The notes: generated by a model not told the origin, from the letters alone. Shown: positions 6,794 to 13,749, counted from the first letter of the stretch. The stretch is DNA of 13,749 bases from CADCWK01 sp964244115 (GCA_964244115.1 CAXTHM010000088.1:1-13749); one strand, 5' to 3'. Numbers and translations: made by a program.

Positions 6794-9283
6794 CTACCGG
6801 TCGCCGCCGAAGCCGGGGCGCCGCCGGCTATCAGCCGGTCGGCCGCTCCGCGGCCCATCGCTGGTCGGCTCGGGAGCGAAGCTCTGGACGTCGCGGTCGT
6901 CTCCGTAGCGGCCGGTACCGGGGCGATCGGCCGCCGGTGGCTGGGCCGGTCCCCGATCGAAGGACTCGCGCGGTCCCCGGTCCGGGCCGCTGTCGAAGGA
7001 ACCGCGGGGCTCGCGATCACCGCCAGGACCGCCGCCACGGAATCCGCCGCCACCGCCGCCACCATCACGGCGCGGTCCACGGTCACCGCCCGGACCCCCG
7101 CCGCCCGGGCGCGGTCCGCGCTCGGGCCGGTTCTCGGGAAGCTCACCGGTGATCGCGGCCCGCCGGGACAGGCTGATCTTCCCGTTCGGGGCGACGTCGA
7201 TCACCATGACCTCGACCTCATCGCCGACGTTGAGGACTTCCTCGACGCGAGTGACGCGGACGCTCGGATCCTCGGACAGCTCCGAGATGTGGACGAGACC
7301 GTCGCGTCCCGGAGCCAGCTCGACGAAGGCGCCGTAGGGCATCACCGAGACGACCTTGCCGGTCACCTTGTCGCCCTTGTCGATCTTGAAGTCCTGGGCG
7401 AGCCCGGCGATCTTCGCCAGCGCCCGCTCGACGCCGGCCTGGTTGGAACCGGTCACCGAGACGCCGCCGTCATCGTCGATGTCGATCTTGGTCTCCGTCT
7501 CCTCCTGGATCGAGCGGATCATCTTGCCGCCCGGGCCGATCAGGGCGCCGATCTTCTCGGGGTTGATCTTGATGCGCTTGACCATCGGGGCGTACGGCGA
7601 CATCGTCGACCGCGCCTCGGAGATCGTATCGGCCATCCGGGCCAGGATCGCCTGCCGGGCGTCGTGCGCCTGGGAGAGGGCCGTCCGCATGATCTCGGTC
7701 GTGATGCCCTTGACCTTGATGTCCATCTGGATCGCCGTCACGCCGTCGGCCGTCCCGGCGACCTTGAAGTCCATGTCGCCCAGGGCGTCTTCCATCCCTT
7801 GGATGTCGGTCAGGACGGTGTAGTTGCCGGAACCGTCCGTGACCAGACCCATCGCGACACCGGCGACTGGGGCCTTGATTGGCACACCGGCATCCATCAG
7901 CGCCATGCTGCTCCCGCAGACGCTCGCCATCGATGTCGAGCCGTTGGAGCTGATCGCCTCGGAGACGAGCCGCATGGTGTAGGGCCACTCGTCGATGGAC
8001 GGCAGGACCGCGATCAGCGCCCGCTCGGCCAGCATACCGTGGCCGATCTCGCGCCGCCCCGGGCCGCGGGACCGCCGGACCTCGCCGACCGAGTAGGCGG
8101 GGAAGTTGTAGTGGTGGATGTAGCGCTTGTTCTCCATCGGGATGATCCCGTCGAGGCGCTGCTCCTCGGCCGTCGAGCCCAGGGTGACGGTCGTGATGAC
8201 CTGTGTCTGGCCACGGGTGAAGATCGCCGAGCCGTGGGTCCGGGGCAGGTAGCCGACCTCGGTCCAGATCGGGCGGATCTCGGTCTGCGTGCGCCCGTCC
8301 GGGCGGATGCCCTCGGCGAGGATGCCGCTGCGGACCTCGGCCTTGAGCAGGCTGTCGAAGATGTCGCCAGCCTGCTTCAGGTCGTAGATCGGGGCGTTGC
8401 CCTGCGCGGGGTCGGTCTCCTGCCGGAGCTGCTGCATCAGGTCGGTCTTGAGATGGTTGGTGCCTTCGAGCCGGACGACCTTGTCCGGGTTGCGGACGGC
8501 CTCCCGCATCCGGTCGCCGACGATCTCCTGGATGCGCTCCCGGAGGACCGGGTCGGTCTGGGGGGTCTCGACGACCCACTTCTCCTTGCCGGCCATCTGG
8601 CGGAGCTGGACCTGGATCTCGCAGATCCGGCGGATCTCCTCGTGGGCGGCATCGAAGGCGGCAAGCAGCGTCTCCTCCGGCACCTGATCGGCCTCGCCCT
8701 CGATCATCATGATCGCGTCGGCGGTGCCGGCGATGGTGATGTCCATCTCGCTGTCGGCCATCTCCGAGATCAGCGGGTTGATGACCAGTTCATTGTCGAT
8801 CAGCCCGATCCGGACGGCGCCGACCGGTCCCTCGAAGGGGATCGGCGAGATCATCAGCGACGCCGAGGCGGCGATGATCGAGAGCACGTCCGGGTTGTTC
8901 TCCTGGTCGGAGGACATCACGGTGTTGATGATCTGGACCTCGGCCCGGTAGCCCTTCGGGAACAGCGGGCGCAGCGGCCGGTCGGTCAGGCGGGCCGAGA
9001 GGGTCGCCGTGTCGGTCGGACGGCCCTCGCGCTTGATGAAGCCGCCCGGGATCTTGCCGGCGGCGTACATCTTCTCTTCGTAGTCGACGGTAAGCGGGAA
9101 GAAGTCGGCGCCGGCCTTGGCCTCGCGCTCGCCGGTGGCGGCGCCGAGGACCATCGTGTCGCCGTAACGGACCATGACCGCGCCGTGGGCCTGCTCGGCC
9201 AGGAGGCCGGTCTCAAGGGAGAGAGTGCGGTCGCCGAGGTCCATCTCGACCCGGCTGACGTGTGGGCGTTGGCCTTCGATCAT
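6794..9283 (-). CDS. pnp: Polynucleotide phosphorylase with long Gly/Arg-rich C-terminal tail
   Basis: PNPase is a trimeric 3'-to-5' exoribonuclease that uses phosphate to release nucleoside diphosphates, and it can also add 3' tails. The 829-residue protein shows all domains in order. The first RNase PH fold spans about 14-165, the helical linker about 200-300 and the second, catalytic RNase PH fold about 326-546. A KH domain (IGPGGK at 582-587) and an S1 domain (about 637-709) follow. Catalytic-core signatures are SNGSTSMASVCG (446-457), for phosphate binding, and LGDMDFKVAGT (501-511), for the metal site. After S1 comes an unusual tail of about 118 residues (712-829) rich in Gly, Arg, Asp and Pro; E. 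coli PNPase ends soon after S1. I chose the ATG at 9283, with AAGGGA 10 nt upstream. An ATG at 9244 lacks a ribosome site, and longer frames add non-homologous sequence. It follows rpsO on the same strand, the conserved bacterial order. Confidence 0.97.
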   Translation of the reverse strand: MIEGQRPHVSRVEMDLGDRTLSLETGLLAEQAHGAVMVRYGDTMVLGAATGEREAKAGADFFPLTVDYEEKMYAAGKIPGGFIKREGRPTDTATLSARLTDRPLRPLFPKGYRAEVQIINTVMSSDQENNPDVLSIIAASASLMISPIPFEGPVGAVRIGLIDNELVINPLISEMADSEMDITIAGTADAIMMIEGEADQVPEETLLAAFDAAHEEIRRICEIQVQLRQMAGKEKWVVETPQTDPVLRERIQEIVGDRMREAVRNPDKVVRLEGTNHLKTDLMQQLRQETDPAQGNAPIYDLKQAGDIFDSLLKAEVRSGILAEGIRPDGRTQTEIRPIWTEVGYLPRTHGSAIFTRGQTQVITTVTLGSTAEEQRLDGIIPMENKRYIHHYNFPAYSVGEVRRSRGPGRREIGHGMLAERALIAVLPSIDEWPYTMRLVSEAISSNGSTSMASVCGSSMALMDAGVPIKAPVAGVAMGLVTDGSGNYTVLTDIQGMEDALGDMDFKVAGTADGVTAIQMDIKVKGITTEIMRTALSQAHDARQAILARMADTISEARSTMSPYAPMVKRIKINPEKIGALIGPGGKMIRSIQEETETKIDIDDDGGVSVTGSNQAGVERALAKIAGLAQDFKIDKGDKVTGKVVSVMPYGAFVELAPGRDGLVHISELSEDPSVRVTRVEEVLNVGDEVEVMVIDVAPNGKISLSRRAAITGELPENRPERGPRPGGGGPGGDRGPRRDGGGGGGGFRGGGPGGDREPRGSFDSGPDRGPRESFDRGPAQPPAADRPGTGRYGDDRDVQSFAPEPTSDGPRSGRPADSRRRPGFGGDR

Positions 9284-9383
9284 GTGGTCTAAGTCCCTTT
9301 GATTGGGCAGCGATGCCCGCGGATGACGTTGCGTAATGACCGGACCGAACGGTGCTGCTCTGGGCGGCGACTGGCCGAGGGAC

Positions 9384-9419
9384 TGGGGCAACGCGGCGAT
9401 CCATCCCCGCGTTGCCCCA
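9384..9419 (-). promoter_or_regulatory. Perfect 13-bp hairpin in the pnp leader
   Basis: TGGGGCAACGCGG and CCGCGTTGCCCCA form a perfect 13-bp inverted repeat around a 10-nt loop (9397-9406). It ends 100 nt before the pnp start codon and no U-run follows on the pnp strand. In E. coli the pnp leader carries a long stem-loop cut by RNase III, which sets up PNPase autoregulation. This hairpin has the right location for a similar role, by analogy only. Confidence 0.7.
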
Positions 9420-9506
9420 ATACCCCATGCCGCGCCCGCTCGAACTGAGAGCCTATCGATCCGCTGGCCGATACGGAGGGAAGCGATCACGGACTGTGCC
9501 AGCAGC

Positions 9507-9537
9507 GATGGCCCGGAGCGCCATGCTCCGGGCCATC
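9507..9537 (-). promoter_or_regulatory. Perfect 13-bp hairpin downstream of rpsO
   Basis: GATGGCCCGGAGC (9507-9519) pairs perfectly with GCTCCGGGCCATC (9525-9537) around a 5-nt loop. On the rpsO strand the flank after the stem is GCTGCTGG, with no U-run. It is therefore either an attenuator that depends on other factors, a processing site or a 3' end stabiliser for rpsO message. It corresponds in place to the terminator region between rpsO and pnp in E. coli. Confidence 0.7.
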
Positions 9538-9655
9538 TTCTGTCAGCAGATCAGGTCGGCGACGGTTGGCAGGACACGCGGCGCGAGGAGACACGGTGCG
9601 TCTCCCGCCGGCCGATTGTCGTCTGCCCGGGTATCCCGTCCGCCGCATCCCATAC

Positions 9656-9925
9656 CTAGCGGCGCAGACCGAGGCGCTGGATCACCGTCCGGTACCGGTC
9701 GATGTCCTTGTTGCTCAGGTAAGCCAGCAGCCGGCGACGACGGCCGACGAGCTTCAGGAGGCCGCGCCGGGAGTGATGGTCGTGGCGGTGCTCCCGCAGG
9801 TGCGACGTCAGCCCGTTGATCCGCTCGGTCAGGATCGCGATCTGGACCTCCGGGGAACCGGTATCGCCCTCGTGGATCGCGTAGTCCGAGATGATGTCCG
9901 CTTTCTGACCGGTCTGAAGAACCAT
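9656..9925 (-). CDS. rpsO: 30S ribosomal protein S15
   Basis: S15 binds the central domain of 16S rRNA early in 30S subunit assembly. The product is exactly 89 residues, the usual length. It carries the family core HEGDTGSPEVQIAILTERIN, LTSHLREHRHDHHSRRGLL, LVGRRRRLLAYL and the ending LGLRR. His and Asp of the DHHSRRG stretch are rRNA-contacting residues in known S15 proteins. The ATG at 9925 has a very strong AGGAGGT ribosome site 7 nt upstream. This site lies inside a predicted pseudoknot, so translation is probably autoregulated by S15. The gene is followed on the same strand by pnp, 372 nt away, and is divergent from mtnP. Confidence 0.98.
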   Translation of the reverse strand: MVLQTGQKADIISDYAIHEGDTGSPEVQIAILTERINGLTSHLREHRHDHHSRRGLLKLVGRRRRLLAYLSNKDIDRYRTVIQRLGLRR

Positions 9926-9966
9926 TTGGCATACCTCCTGTCGCGTCCACATGCCAACCGGTGGAC
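9926..9966 (-). promoter_or_regulatory. Predicted H-type pseudoknot over the rpsO ribosome-binding site
   Basis: In the rpsO message, GUCCAC (9966-9961) pairs with GUGGAC (9950-9945) as stem 1. The intervening loop CGG-UUGGCAU lets UUGGCAU (9957-9951) pair with AUGCCAA (9932-9926) as a 7-bp stem 2, ending exactly at the AUG. Loop 1 is 3 nt and the stems abut with no gap. Loop 3 is 12 nt and contains the AGGAGGU site. Every pair is Watson-Crick. E. coli S15 represses its own synthesis through a pseudoknot that traps the 30S subunit; the geometry here is comparable, but the fold and its function are predicted. Confidence 0.72.
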
Positions 9967-9993
9967 CGACGGTAATCTGGAATCCGACCAGAG

Positions 9994-10002
9994 ATTCTAC
10001 CA
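9994..10002 (-). promoter_or_regulatory. Extended -10 promoter element for rpsO
   Basis: On the minus strand TGG-TAGAAT forms an extended -10 (TGn plus a 5-of-6 match to TATAAT), with the hexamer at 9994-9999. No good -35 lies at the right distance, which is normal for extended -10 promoters. Transcription would start near 9987 and give a leader of about 60 nt that contains the whole predicted pseudoknot. Confidence 0.55.
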
Positions 10003-10096
10003 TGTTTCCGCGATCAATGGAGCCATCGTAGCCGTCAGGTACCATGGTCGTCGCGGCGGCGCGAACGCGAACGCCCGGACGACGCATGAACAGCGA

Positions 10097-10993
10097 ATGG
10101 AGCAGGCGTTGACGACTGTGAGCTACACCCTGGGCATCATCGGCGGCAGCGGCCTCTACGACCTTCCCGACCTGACCGACCGCGCCGAGCACCGGGTCGA
10201 GACGCCGTTCGGCGAGCCAAGCGACGTCGTCCTGACGGGCAGGATCGGCGACCTCCCGGTCGTCTTCATCTCCCGACACGGCCAGGGCCACCGGCTGTCA
10301 CCGACGACCCTCCCCTACCGGGCCAACATCTATGCCTTCAAGCAACTGGGCGTCACCCACCTGCTCAGCGTCAGCGCCGTCGGCAGCCTGCGCGAGGAGA
10401 TCGCGCCGCGCAGCCTCTGCGTTCCCGATCAGCTGATCGACCGGACGGTCCAGCGCGACCGGACGTTCTTCGACCAGGGTATCGTCGCCCACATCGGCAT
10501 CGCCGAGCCGTTCGACCGCCACTTCCGCCAGGCGATCGTCCACGCGGCCGGCGGCGTCGCGCCGACGGTCCACGACGGCGGGACGTACGTCTGCATCGAA
10601 GGGCCGCAGTTCTCGACCCGGGCGGAGTCGCTGCTCTATCGCTCCTGGGGCGCCAGCATCATCGGCATGACCGCCATGCCCGAGGCCCGGCTGGCCCGGG
10701 AGGCCGAGATCGCCTACGGGACGCTGGCGATGATCACCGACTACGACGTCTGGCACGACACCGAGGCCGACGTCAGCGTCGCCGTCGTCGAGGGCAACCT
10801 GCGCGCCAATGTCGAGAGCGCGAAGGCGACGATCAGCCGCATCGTCGCCAACGGCCTGCCGGCGCCGGAGGAGCTCGTCGCCAACGGGCTCGGCGGCGCC
10901 CTGAACACGCAGCGTTCCGCGATGCTTCCTGCCGACATCGAGCGCCTCGGCGTGATCGGCGCCCGGTATCTGAGCGACCGGCCCACGACCTGA
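10097..10993 (+). CDS. mtnP: S-methyl-5'-thioadenosine phosphorylase
   Basis: This enzyme splits methylthioadenosine with phosphate into adenine and methylthioribose-1-phosphate, the entry step of methionine salvage and a sink for the by-product of polyamine synthesis. The 298-residue protein shows GIIGGSGLYD (phosphate loop, about 13-22), SRHGQGH (59-65), VSAVGSLREE (92-101), EGPQFSTRAES (168-178) and MTAMPEARLAREAEI (191-205). TDYDVWH (214-220) carries the two Asp residues that select a 6-amino purine (adenine) rather than hypoxanthine. The exact start is uncertain. The ATG at 10097 has a poor ribosome site, while a TTG at 10109 has GGAG 6 nt upstream and a GTG at 10118 is also possible; the difference is at most 7 residues. 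No methionine-salvage partners are adjacent. It is divergent from rpsO and lies 52 nt before rodA, so it may be co-transcribed with the cell-wall genes. Confidence 0.93.
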   Translation: MEQALTTVSYTLGIIGGSGLYDLPDLTDRAEHRVETPFGEPSDVVLTGRIGDLPVVFISRHGQGHRLSPTTLPYRANIYAFKQLGVTHLLSVSAVGSLREEIAPRSLCVPDQLIDRTVQRDRTFFDQGIVAHIGIAEPFDRHFRQAIVHAAGGVAPTVHDGGTYVCIEGPQFSTRAESLLYRSWGASIIGMTAMPEARLAREAEIAYGTLAMITDYDVWHDTEADVSVAVVEGNLRANVESAKATISRIVANGLPAPEELVANGLGGALNTQRSAMLPADIERLGVIGARYLSDRPTT

Positions 10994-11045
10994 TCAGGGT
11001 GACCCCGCTGGCTCACGACTCGGACGACACCTAGATCGGAGAAGG

Positions 11046-12395
11046 ATGGCCGCGACGCTCCAGCCCGGCACCGGTCGCTCACCGGGACGATCCCGCTACC
11101 GCCCATCGGGCCGGCTGACCGAATTCCAGCTCCTCGTCGCACCGGCCCTCCTGATCATCGTCGGTCTGCTGACGATCTTCCTGGCGCCGCGGGGCGATGC
11201 GCGCTGGTCCTGGGGCGACGTCTCGATCAGCCTGGTCTACGCCGCCCTGATCGCCGGGATCAGCGTCGCCTTCAGCCTGTTCCGGTTCCGGGGCGATCAG
11301 CTCATCCTGCCGATCGTCGCGACACTGGCCGGGCTCGGGCTCCTCATCATCCAGCGCCTCCAGCCCGATCTCGAGGTGATCGACGACCGGCTGGCCGGGA
11401 TCGCCAGCCGGCAGATCATCTACATGACCGCCGGACTGGCCCTCATGGTCGGCGTGGCACTGTTCTCGCCGCTCCTGCCGCTGCTGCGCCGCTACAAGTA
11501 CACCGCGCTGTTCATGAGCCTCGCCCTGCTGGCGATCACGTTCGTCTTCGGGGTCGAGGTCGGCGGCGCCCGGCTCTGGCTCTACCTCGGGCCGATCCAG
11601 ATCCAGCCATCCGAGATCGTCAAGGTGACGCTGATCATCTTTCTGGCCGGCTACCTCGACGAGAAGCGCGACCTGCTCACCGGCGGCTGGCGGCTGGGCC
11701 GGCTGACGCTGCCACCGTTGCCGTGGCTGCTGCCGCTCGGCCTGATGTGGGGCGCCTCGGTCGCGACCGTCGTCGTGCTCAACGACCTCGGTTCCGGGCT
11801 GCTGTTCTTCAGCATCTTCCTGGTCATGCTCTACGCCGCGACCGGCCGCGGCTGGTACGTGCTCGTCGGGTTGGCCTCGTTCGCGGTCGCTTGCGTCGTC
11901 CTCTACCAGCTCTTCGGCCGGATCGCGATCCGGGTCCAGAACTGGCTGGACCCCTTCGTCGATCCCTACGATGCCGGCTTCCAGCAGATCCAGTCCGACT
12001 ACGCGATCTCCAGCGGTGGCCTGTTCGGGACCGGACTCGGGCTCGGACAACCGTGGCGGGTCAGCCAGGTCCAGACCGACTATGTCTTCGCTGCCTTCGG
12101 GGAGGAACTCGGGCTGCTCGGGACGCTCGCGATCATCACGCTGTTCCTGCTGCTGGTCCTGAGGGCGTTCGTGATCGCGCTGAGCGTCGACGACCCCTTC
12201 GACCGGCTGGTCGCGATCGGGATCGGCGCCACGATCGGCACCCAGACGCTGATCATCCTGGGTGGCGTCGTCCGGCTGATCCCGCTGACGGGTATCACCC
12301 TGCCGTTCATCTCCTACGGCGGCAGTTCGCTCCTGACGAACTTCATCCTGATCGGCCTCCTGCTGAACATCTCCAACCGCCGCTCGCGGACCTGA
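11046..12395 (+). CDS. rodA: SEDS peptidoglycan glycosyltransferase, RodA/FtsW family
   Basis: This 449-residue polytopic membrane protein polymerises lipid II into glycan strands in complex with a class B penicillin-binding protein. It has about ten or more membrane helices after a basic N terminus of some 25 residues. Family signatures are GVEVGGARLWLYLGPIQIQP (169-188) followed by SEIVK, the loop DPFVDPYDAGFQQIQS (302-317), TDYVFAAFGEELG (344-356) and LIPLTGITLPFISYGGSS (411-428). Asp306 aligns with the essential Asp of E. coli FtsW (Asp297). Immediate pairing with a PbpA-like gene resembles the actinobacterial rodA-pbpA arrangement, so RodA is favoured over FtsW, although sequence motifs alone do not separate them cleanly. 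The ATG at 11046 has GGAG only 4 nt upstream. The stop overlaps a possible start of the next gene (TGATG), suggesting translational coupling. Confidence 0.93.
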   Translation: MAATLQPGTGRSPGRSRYRPSGRLTEFQLLVAPALLIIVGLLTIFLAPRGDARWSWGDVSISLVYAALIAGISVAFSLFRFRGDQLILPIVATLAGLGLLIIQRLQPDLEVIDDRLAGIASRQIIYMTAGLALMVGVALFSPLLPLLRRYKYTALFMSLALLAITFVFGVEVGGARLWLYLGPIQIQPSEIVKVTLIIFLAGYLDEKRDLLTGGWRLGRLTLPPLPWLLPLGLMWGASVATVVVLNDLGSGLLFFSIFLVMLYAATGRGWYVLVGLASFAVACVVLYQLFGRIAIRVQNWLDPFVDPYDAGFQQIQSDYAISSGGLFGTGLGLGQPWRVSQVQTDYVFAAFGEELGLLGTLAIITLFLLLVLRAFVIALSVDDPFDRLVAIGIGATIGTQTLIILGGVVRLIPLTGITLPFISYGGSSLLTNFILIGLLLNISNRRSRT

Positions 12396-12412
12396 TGCCC
12401 GAGGGACTCGCC

Positions 12413-13749
12413 ATGCCGCGCTCGATCCGCCTGTTCGCCTCCGCCATCTCGGCCGGCCTGATCGTCGGGGCCCTCGTTTTCGGTTCCGACCTCACCGACG
12501 CCCGCTGGCTGGCCGTGCTCGGGCTGGCCTGGGTGCTGTTCATGGTCGCGCTCTGGGTGCCGATCCCGGCTGCTGTCCCAACCGAGCGTCGCACGGTCAT
12601 CCGGACCGCGGCGACGCTGGCGGCCGGCTTCGTCGCCCTGAGCGTGCAACTGCTCCGTCTCCAGGTCGTCAAGGGGGAGGACAACGCCAACCGCACCGCG
12701 ATCAGCCCCGAGGGCGAACCGATCTCGAACGTCCGCCGGGTGAACCTCGGTCTGGCGATCCGAAGGGGACGGTTCCTCGCCGCCGGCGGCGAGGTCCTGG
12801 CCGGGACCGAGGAGATCGACGAGGGCTTTGGCCGGACGTATCCCGAACCGGCCGCAGCCAGTGTCCTCGGCTACTACTCGCCGCTTCAGTACGGCGTCTC
12901 GGGCCTCGAACAGGCCCTCGACGCGGAACTGACCGGCGAGGAGACCGACAACCCATTCCTGGAACTGCGAGACGATCTGCTCCATCGGACCCGGGAGGGC
13001 AACGACGTCGTCCTGACGATCGACCTCGGTCTCCAGCAGGTCGCGGTCGATGCGCTCGGCGAGCGGCCCGGTGCGGCGGTCCTGCTGGAGGTCGCGACCG
13101 GTCGTGTCCTGGCGATGGTCAGCAACCCGTCGGCCGACCCGGCACGGATCTTCGCGGCCAACTACGCGCAGACACCGGACAGCACCGCCTATTGGGACTC
13201 GCTGCTGGAGGGTGATGCCCGCCCACTCGTCACCCGGAGCACGCTCGGGCTCTACACCCCCGGCTCGATCTTCAAGGTGGTGACGGCGTCGGCCGCGGTC
13301 GACCTCGGCCAGGCCGACCCGCAGACGATGTACCTGGACGACGGCGTCCTGAACCTCGCCGGCCGGCAGATCATCGAGAACAACCGGCCCGACGACACGA
13401 TCAGCACCTGGTCGCTCGAGGACAGCCTCGCCTGGTCGCTCAACGTCGTCTACGCGCAGGTCGGTCTCGAGGTCGGAGCGGCGGAGATGCGCGACTACGC
13501 GGAGGCGTTCGGCTTCGGGGAGGACATCCCGTTCCCGACCGAGGTCGCCCGGAGCCAGCTTGAGGGGCAGGACGGCTTCCTGAACTCGCCGCCGGCCCTG
13601 GCCGAGACCTCCTTCGGTCAGGGGCAACTGTTGGTGACGCCGCTGCACATGGCCCTGATCGCCGCCGGGGGCTTCGCCCTGCTGGGCTGCGGGCCGCCCT
13701 TGCGCCGAGGGGGGGAGGCGGCCCAAATCCCGACCGGATCCCCCGTCCC
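12413..13749 (+). CDS. pbpA: Class B penicillin-binding protein, PbpA-like (3' end cut by window)
   Basis: This D,D-transpeptidase cross-links the glycan strands made by the SEDS partner encoded just upstream. The 445 visible residues include hydrophobic segments at about 7-24, 32-51 and 61-84. A compact pedestal domain follows, with RGRFLAAGGEVLA (118-130) and VLGYYSPLQYGVSGLEQALD (151-170), as in actinobacterial PbpA. The transpeptidase domain starts near residue 195. The active-site serine motif SIFK is at 285-288 and the SLN motif at 342-344. The third motif (KTG) would lie beyond the window end. The ATG at 12413 has GAGGG 7 nt upstream; an ATG at 12395 overlaps the rodA stop and would add 6 residues. 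Three N-terminal membrane segments are unusual, since this class normally has one. From about residue 418 the sequence departs from the family while staying in frame, probably because of poor base calls at the end. Confidence 0.92.
   Translation, partial: MPRSIRLFASAISAGLIVGALVFGSDLTDARWLAVLGLAWVLFMVALWVPIPAAVPTERRTVIRTAATLAAGFVALSVQLLRLQVVKGEDNANRTAISPEGEPISNVRRVNLGLAIRRGRFLAAGGEVLAGTEEIDEGFGRTYPEPAAASVLGYYSPLQYGVSGLEQALDAELTGEETDNPFLELRDDLLHRTREGNDVVLTIDLGLQQVAVDALGERPGAAVLLEVATGRVLAMVSNPSADPARIFAANYAQTPDSTAYWDSLLEGDARPLVTRSTLGLYTPGSIFKVVTASAAVDLGQADPQTMYLDDGVLNLAGRQIIENNRPDDTISTWSLEDSLAWSLNVVYAQVGLEVGAAEMRDYAEAFGFGEDIPFPTEVARSQLEGQDGFLNSPPALAETSFGQGQLLVTPLHMALIAAGGFALLGCGPPLRRGGEAAQIPTGSPV

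Larger units (their letters stand above)
9284..9655 (-). other. rpsO-pnp intercistronic spacer / pnp leader
   Basis: This 372-nt spacer has no recognisable gene. Read in the direction of rpsO and pnp, it contains 118 nt, a first 13-bp hairpin, 87 nt, a second 13-bp hairpin and then 100 nt to the pnp start codon. I saw no good promoter for pnp between the hairpins, so read-through from rpsO is the simplest source of pnp message. Confidence 0.6.

Noticed and set aside
6743..9292. An 849-codon open frame on the plus strand opposite pnp
   Set aside because: The minus strand encodes PNPase with every catalytic and RNA-binding motif. The plus-strand frame has shadow composition (Asp/Arg/Val/Gly-rich, no domain) expected from GC-rich codon bias.
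10041..10048. ACCATGGT palindrome in the rpsO-mtnP gap as an operator
   Set aside because: The 8-bp palindrome does not extend and has no second copy nearby, so chance occurrence is likely.
12314..13726. A 470-codon open frame on the minus strand opposite pbpA
   Set aside because: The plus strand carries the SxxK and SxN active-site motifs in one open frame, and the minus frame is low-complexity antisense.
1..13749. CRISPR array, transposase, prophage, toxin-antitoxin or defence genes
   Set aside because: I looked on both strands and saw none. All recognised genes are core metabolism, transport, RNA or cell-wall functions.

Overview
The window is GC-rich bacterial DNA with tightly packed, ordinary chromosomal genes. 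It most resembles the Chloroflexota, and I would guess the class Thermomicrobia (Sphaerobacter/Nitrolancea-like). That guess rests on the base composition, a Tat-exported family-5 solute-binding protein with a DATP-type linker after its signal peptide, and a rodA-pbpA pair of actinobacterial style. It is an inference, because no rRNA or other taxonomic marker is present.

Layout. (1) 93-1338, minus strand: a LarE-type PP-loop sulfur transferase followed by a small Rrf2 regulator whose start lies inside the larE 3' end. (2) 1339-1770: a divergent control region with a tandem 9-bp repeat, a candidate plus-strand promoter and a leader of about 230 nt. (3) 1771-5749, plus strand: a peptide/nickel-type ABC importer made of a Tat-exported binding protein and two permeases. 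A stable hairpin lies between the binding protein and the first permease, and no ATPase genes follow. (4) 5955-6686, plus strand: a zinc-ribbon protein with a long Tyr-Gly/Gln/Pro-rich stretch and one membrane segment. (5) 6725-6759: a bidirectional terminator between two convergent genes. (6) 6794-9925, minus strand: the conserved rpsO-pnp pair (ribosomal protein S15, then polynucleotide phosphorylase), with a 372-nt spacer holding two perfect 13-bp hairpins. (7) 10097-10993, plus strand: methylthioadenosine phosphorylase, divergent from rpsO. (8) 11046-end, plus strand: a RodA/FtsW glycan polymerase and its partner class B penicillin-binding protein, which is cut by the window end.

How the parts work together. 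RodA and PbpA form a peptidoglycan polymerase/transpeptidase pair. S15 and PNPase are the usual ribosome/RNA-decay pair and are probably controlled at the RNA level. LarE and the Rrf2 protein are probably co-transcribed and may link sulfur handling to transcription.

The most interesting signal is RNA structure. The rpsO leader can fold a textbook H-type pseudoknot that places the Shine-Dalgarno sequence in a loop and pairs the 7 nt just before the AUG. This would be an S15 autoregulatory element analogous to, but apparently distinct in sequence from, the E. coli one. Together with the two long hairpins before pnp, the whole rpsO-pnp unit looks post-transcriptionally regulated. I found no CRISPR array, mobile element, tRNA or rRNA, and no clearly new multigene system. 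The last ~85 nt look like degraded base calls in an otherwise intact frame.
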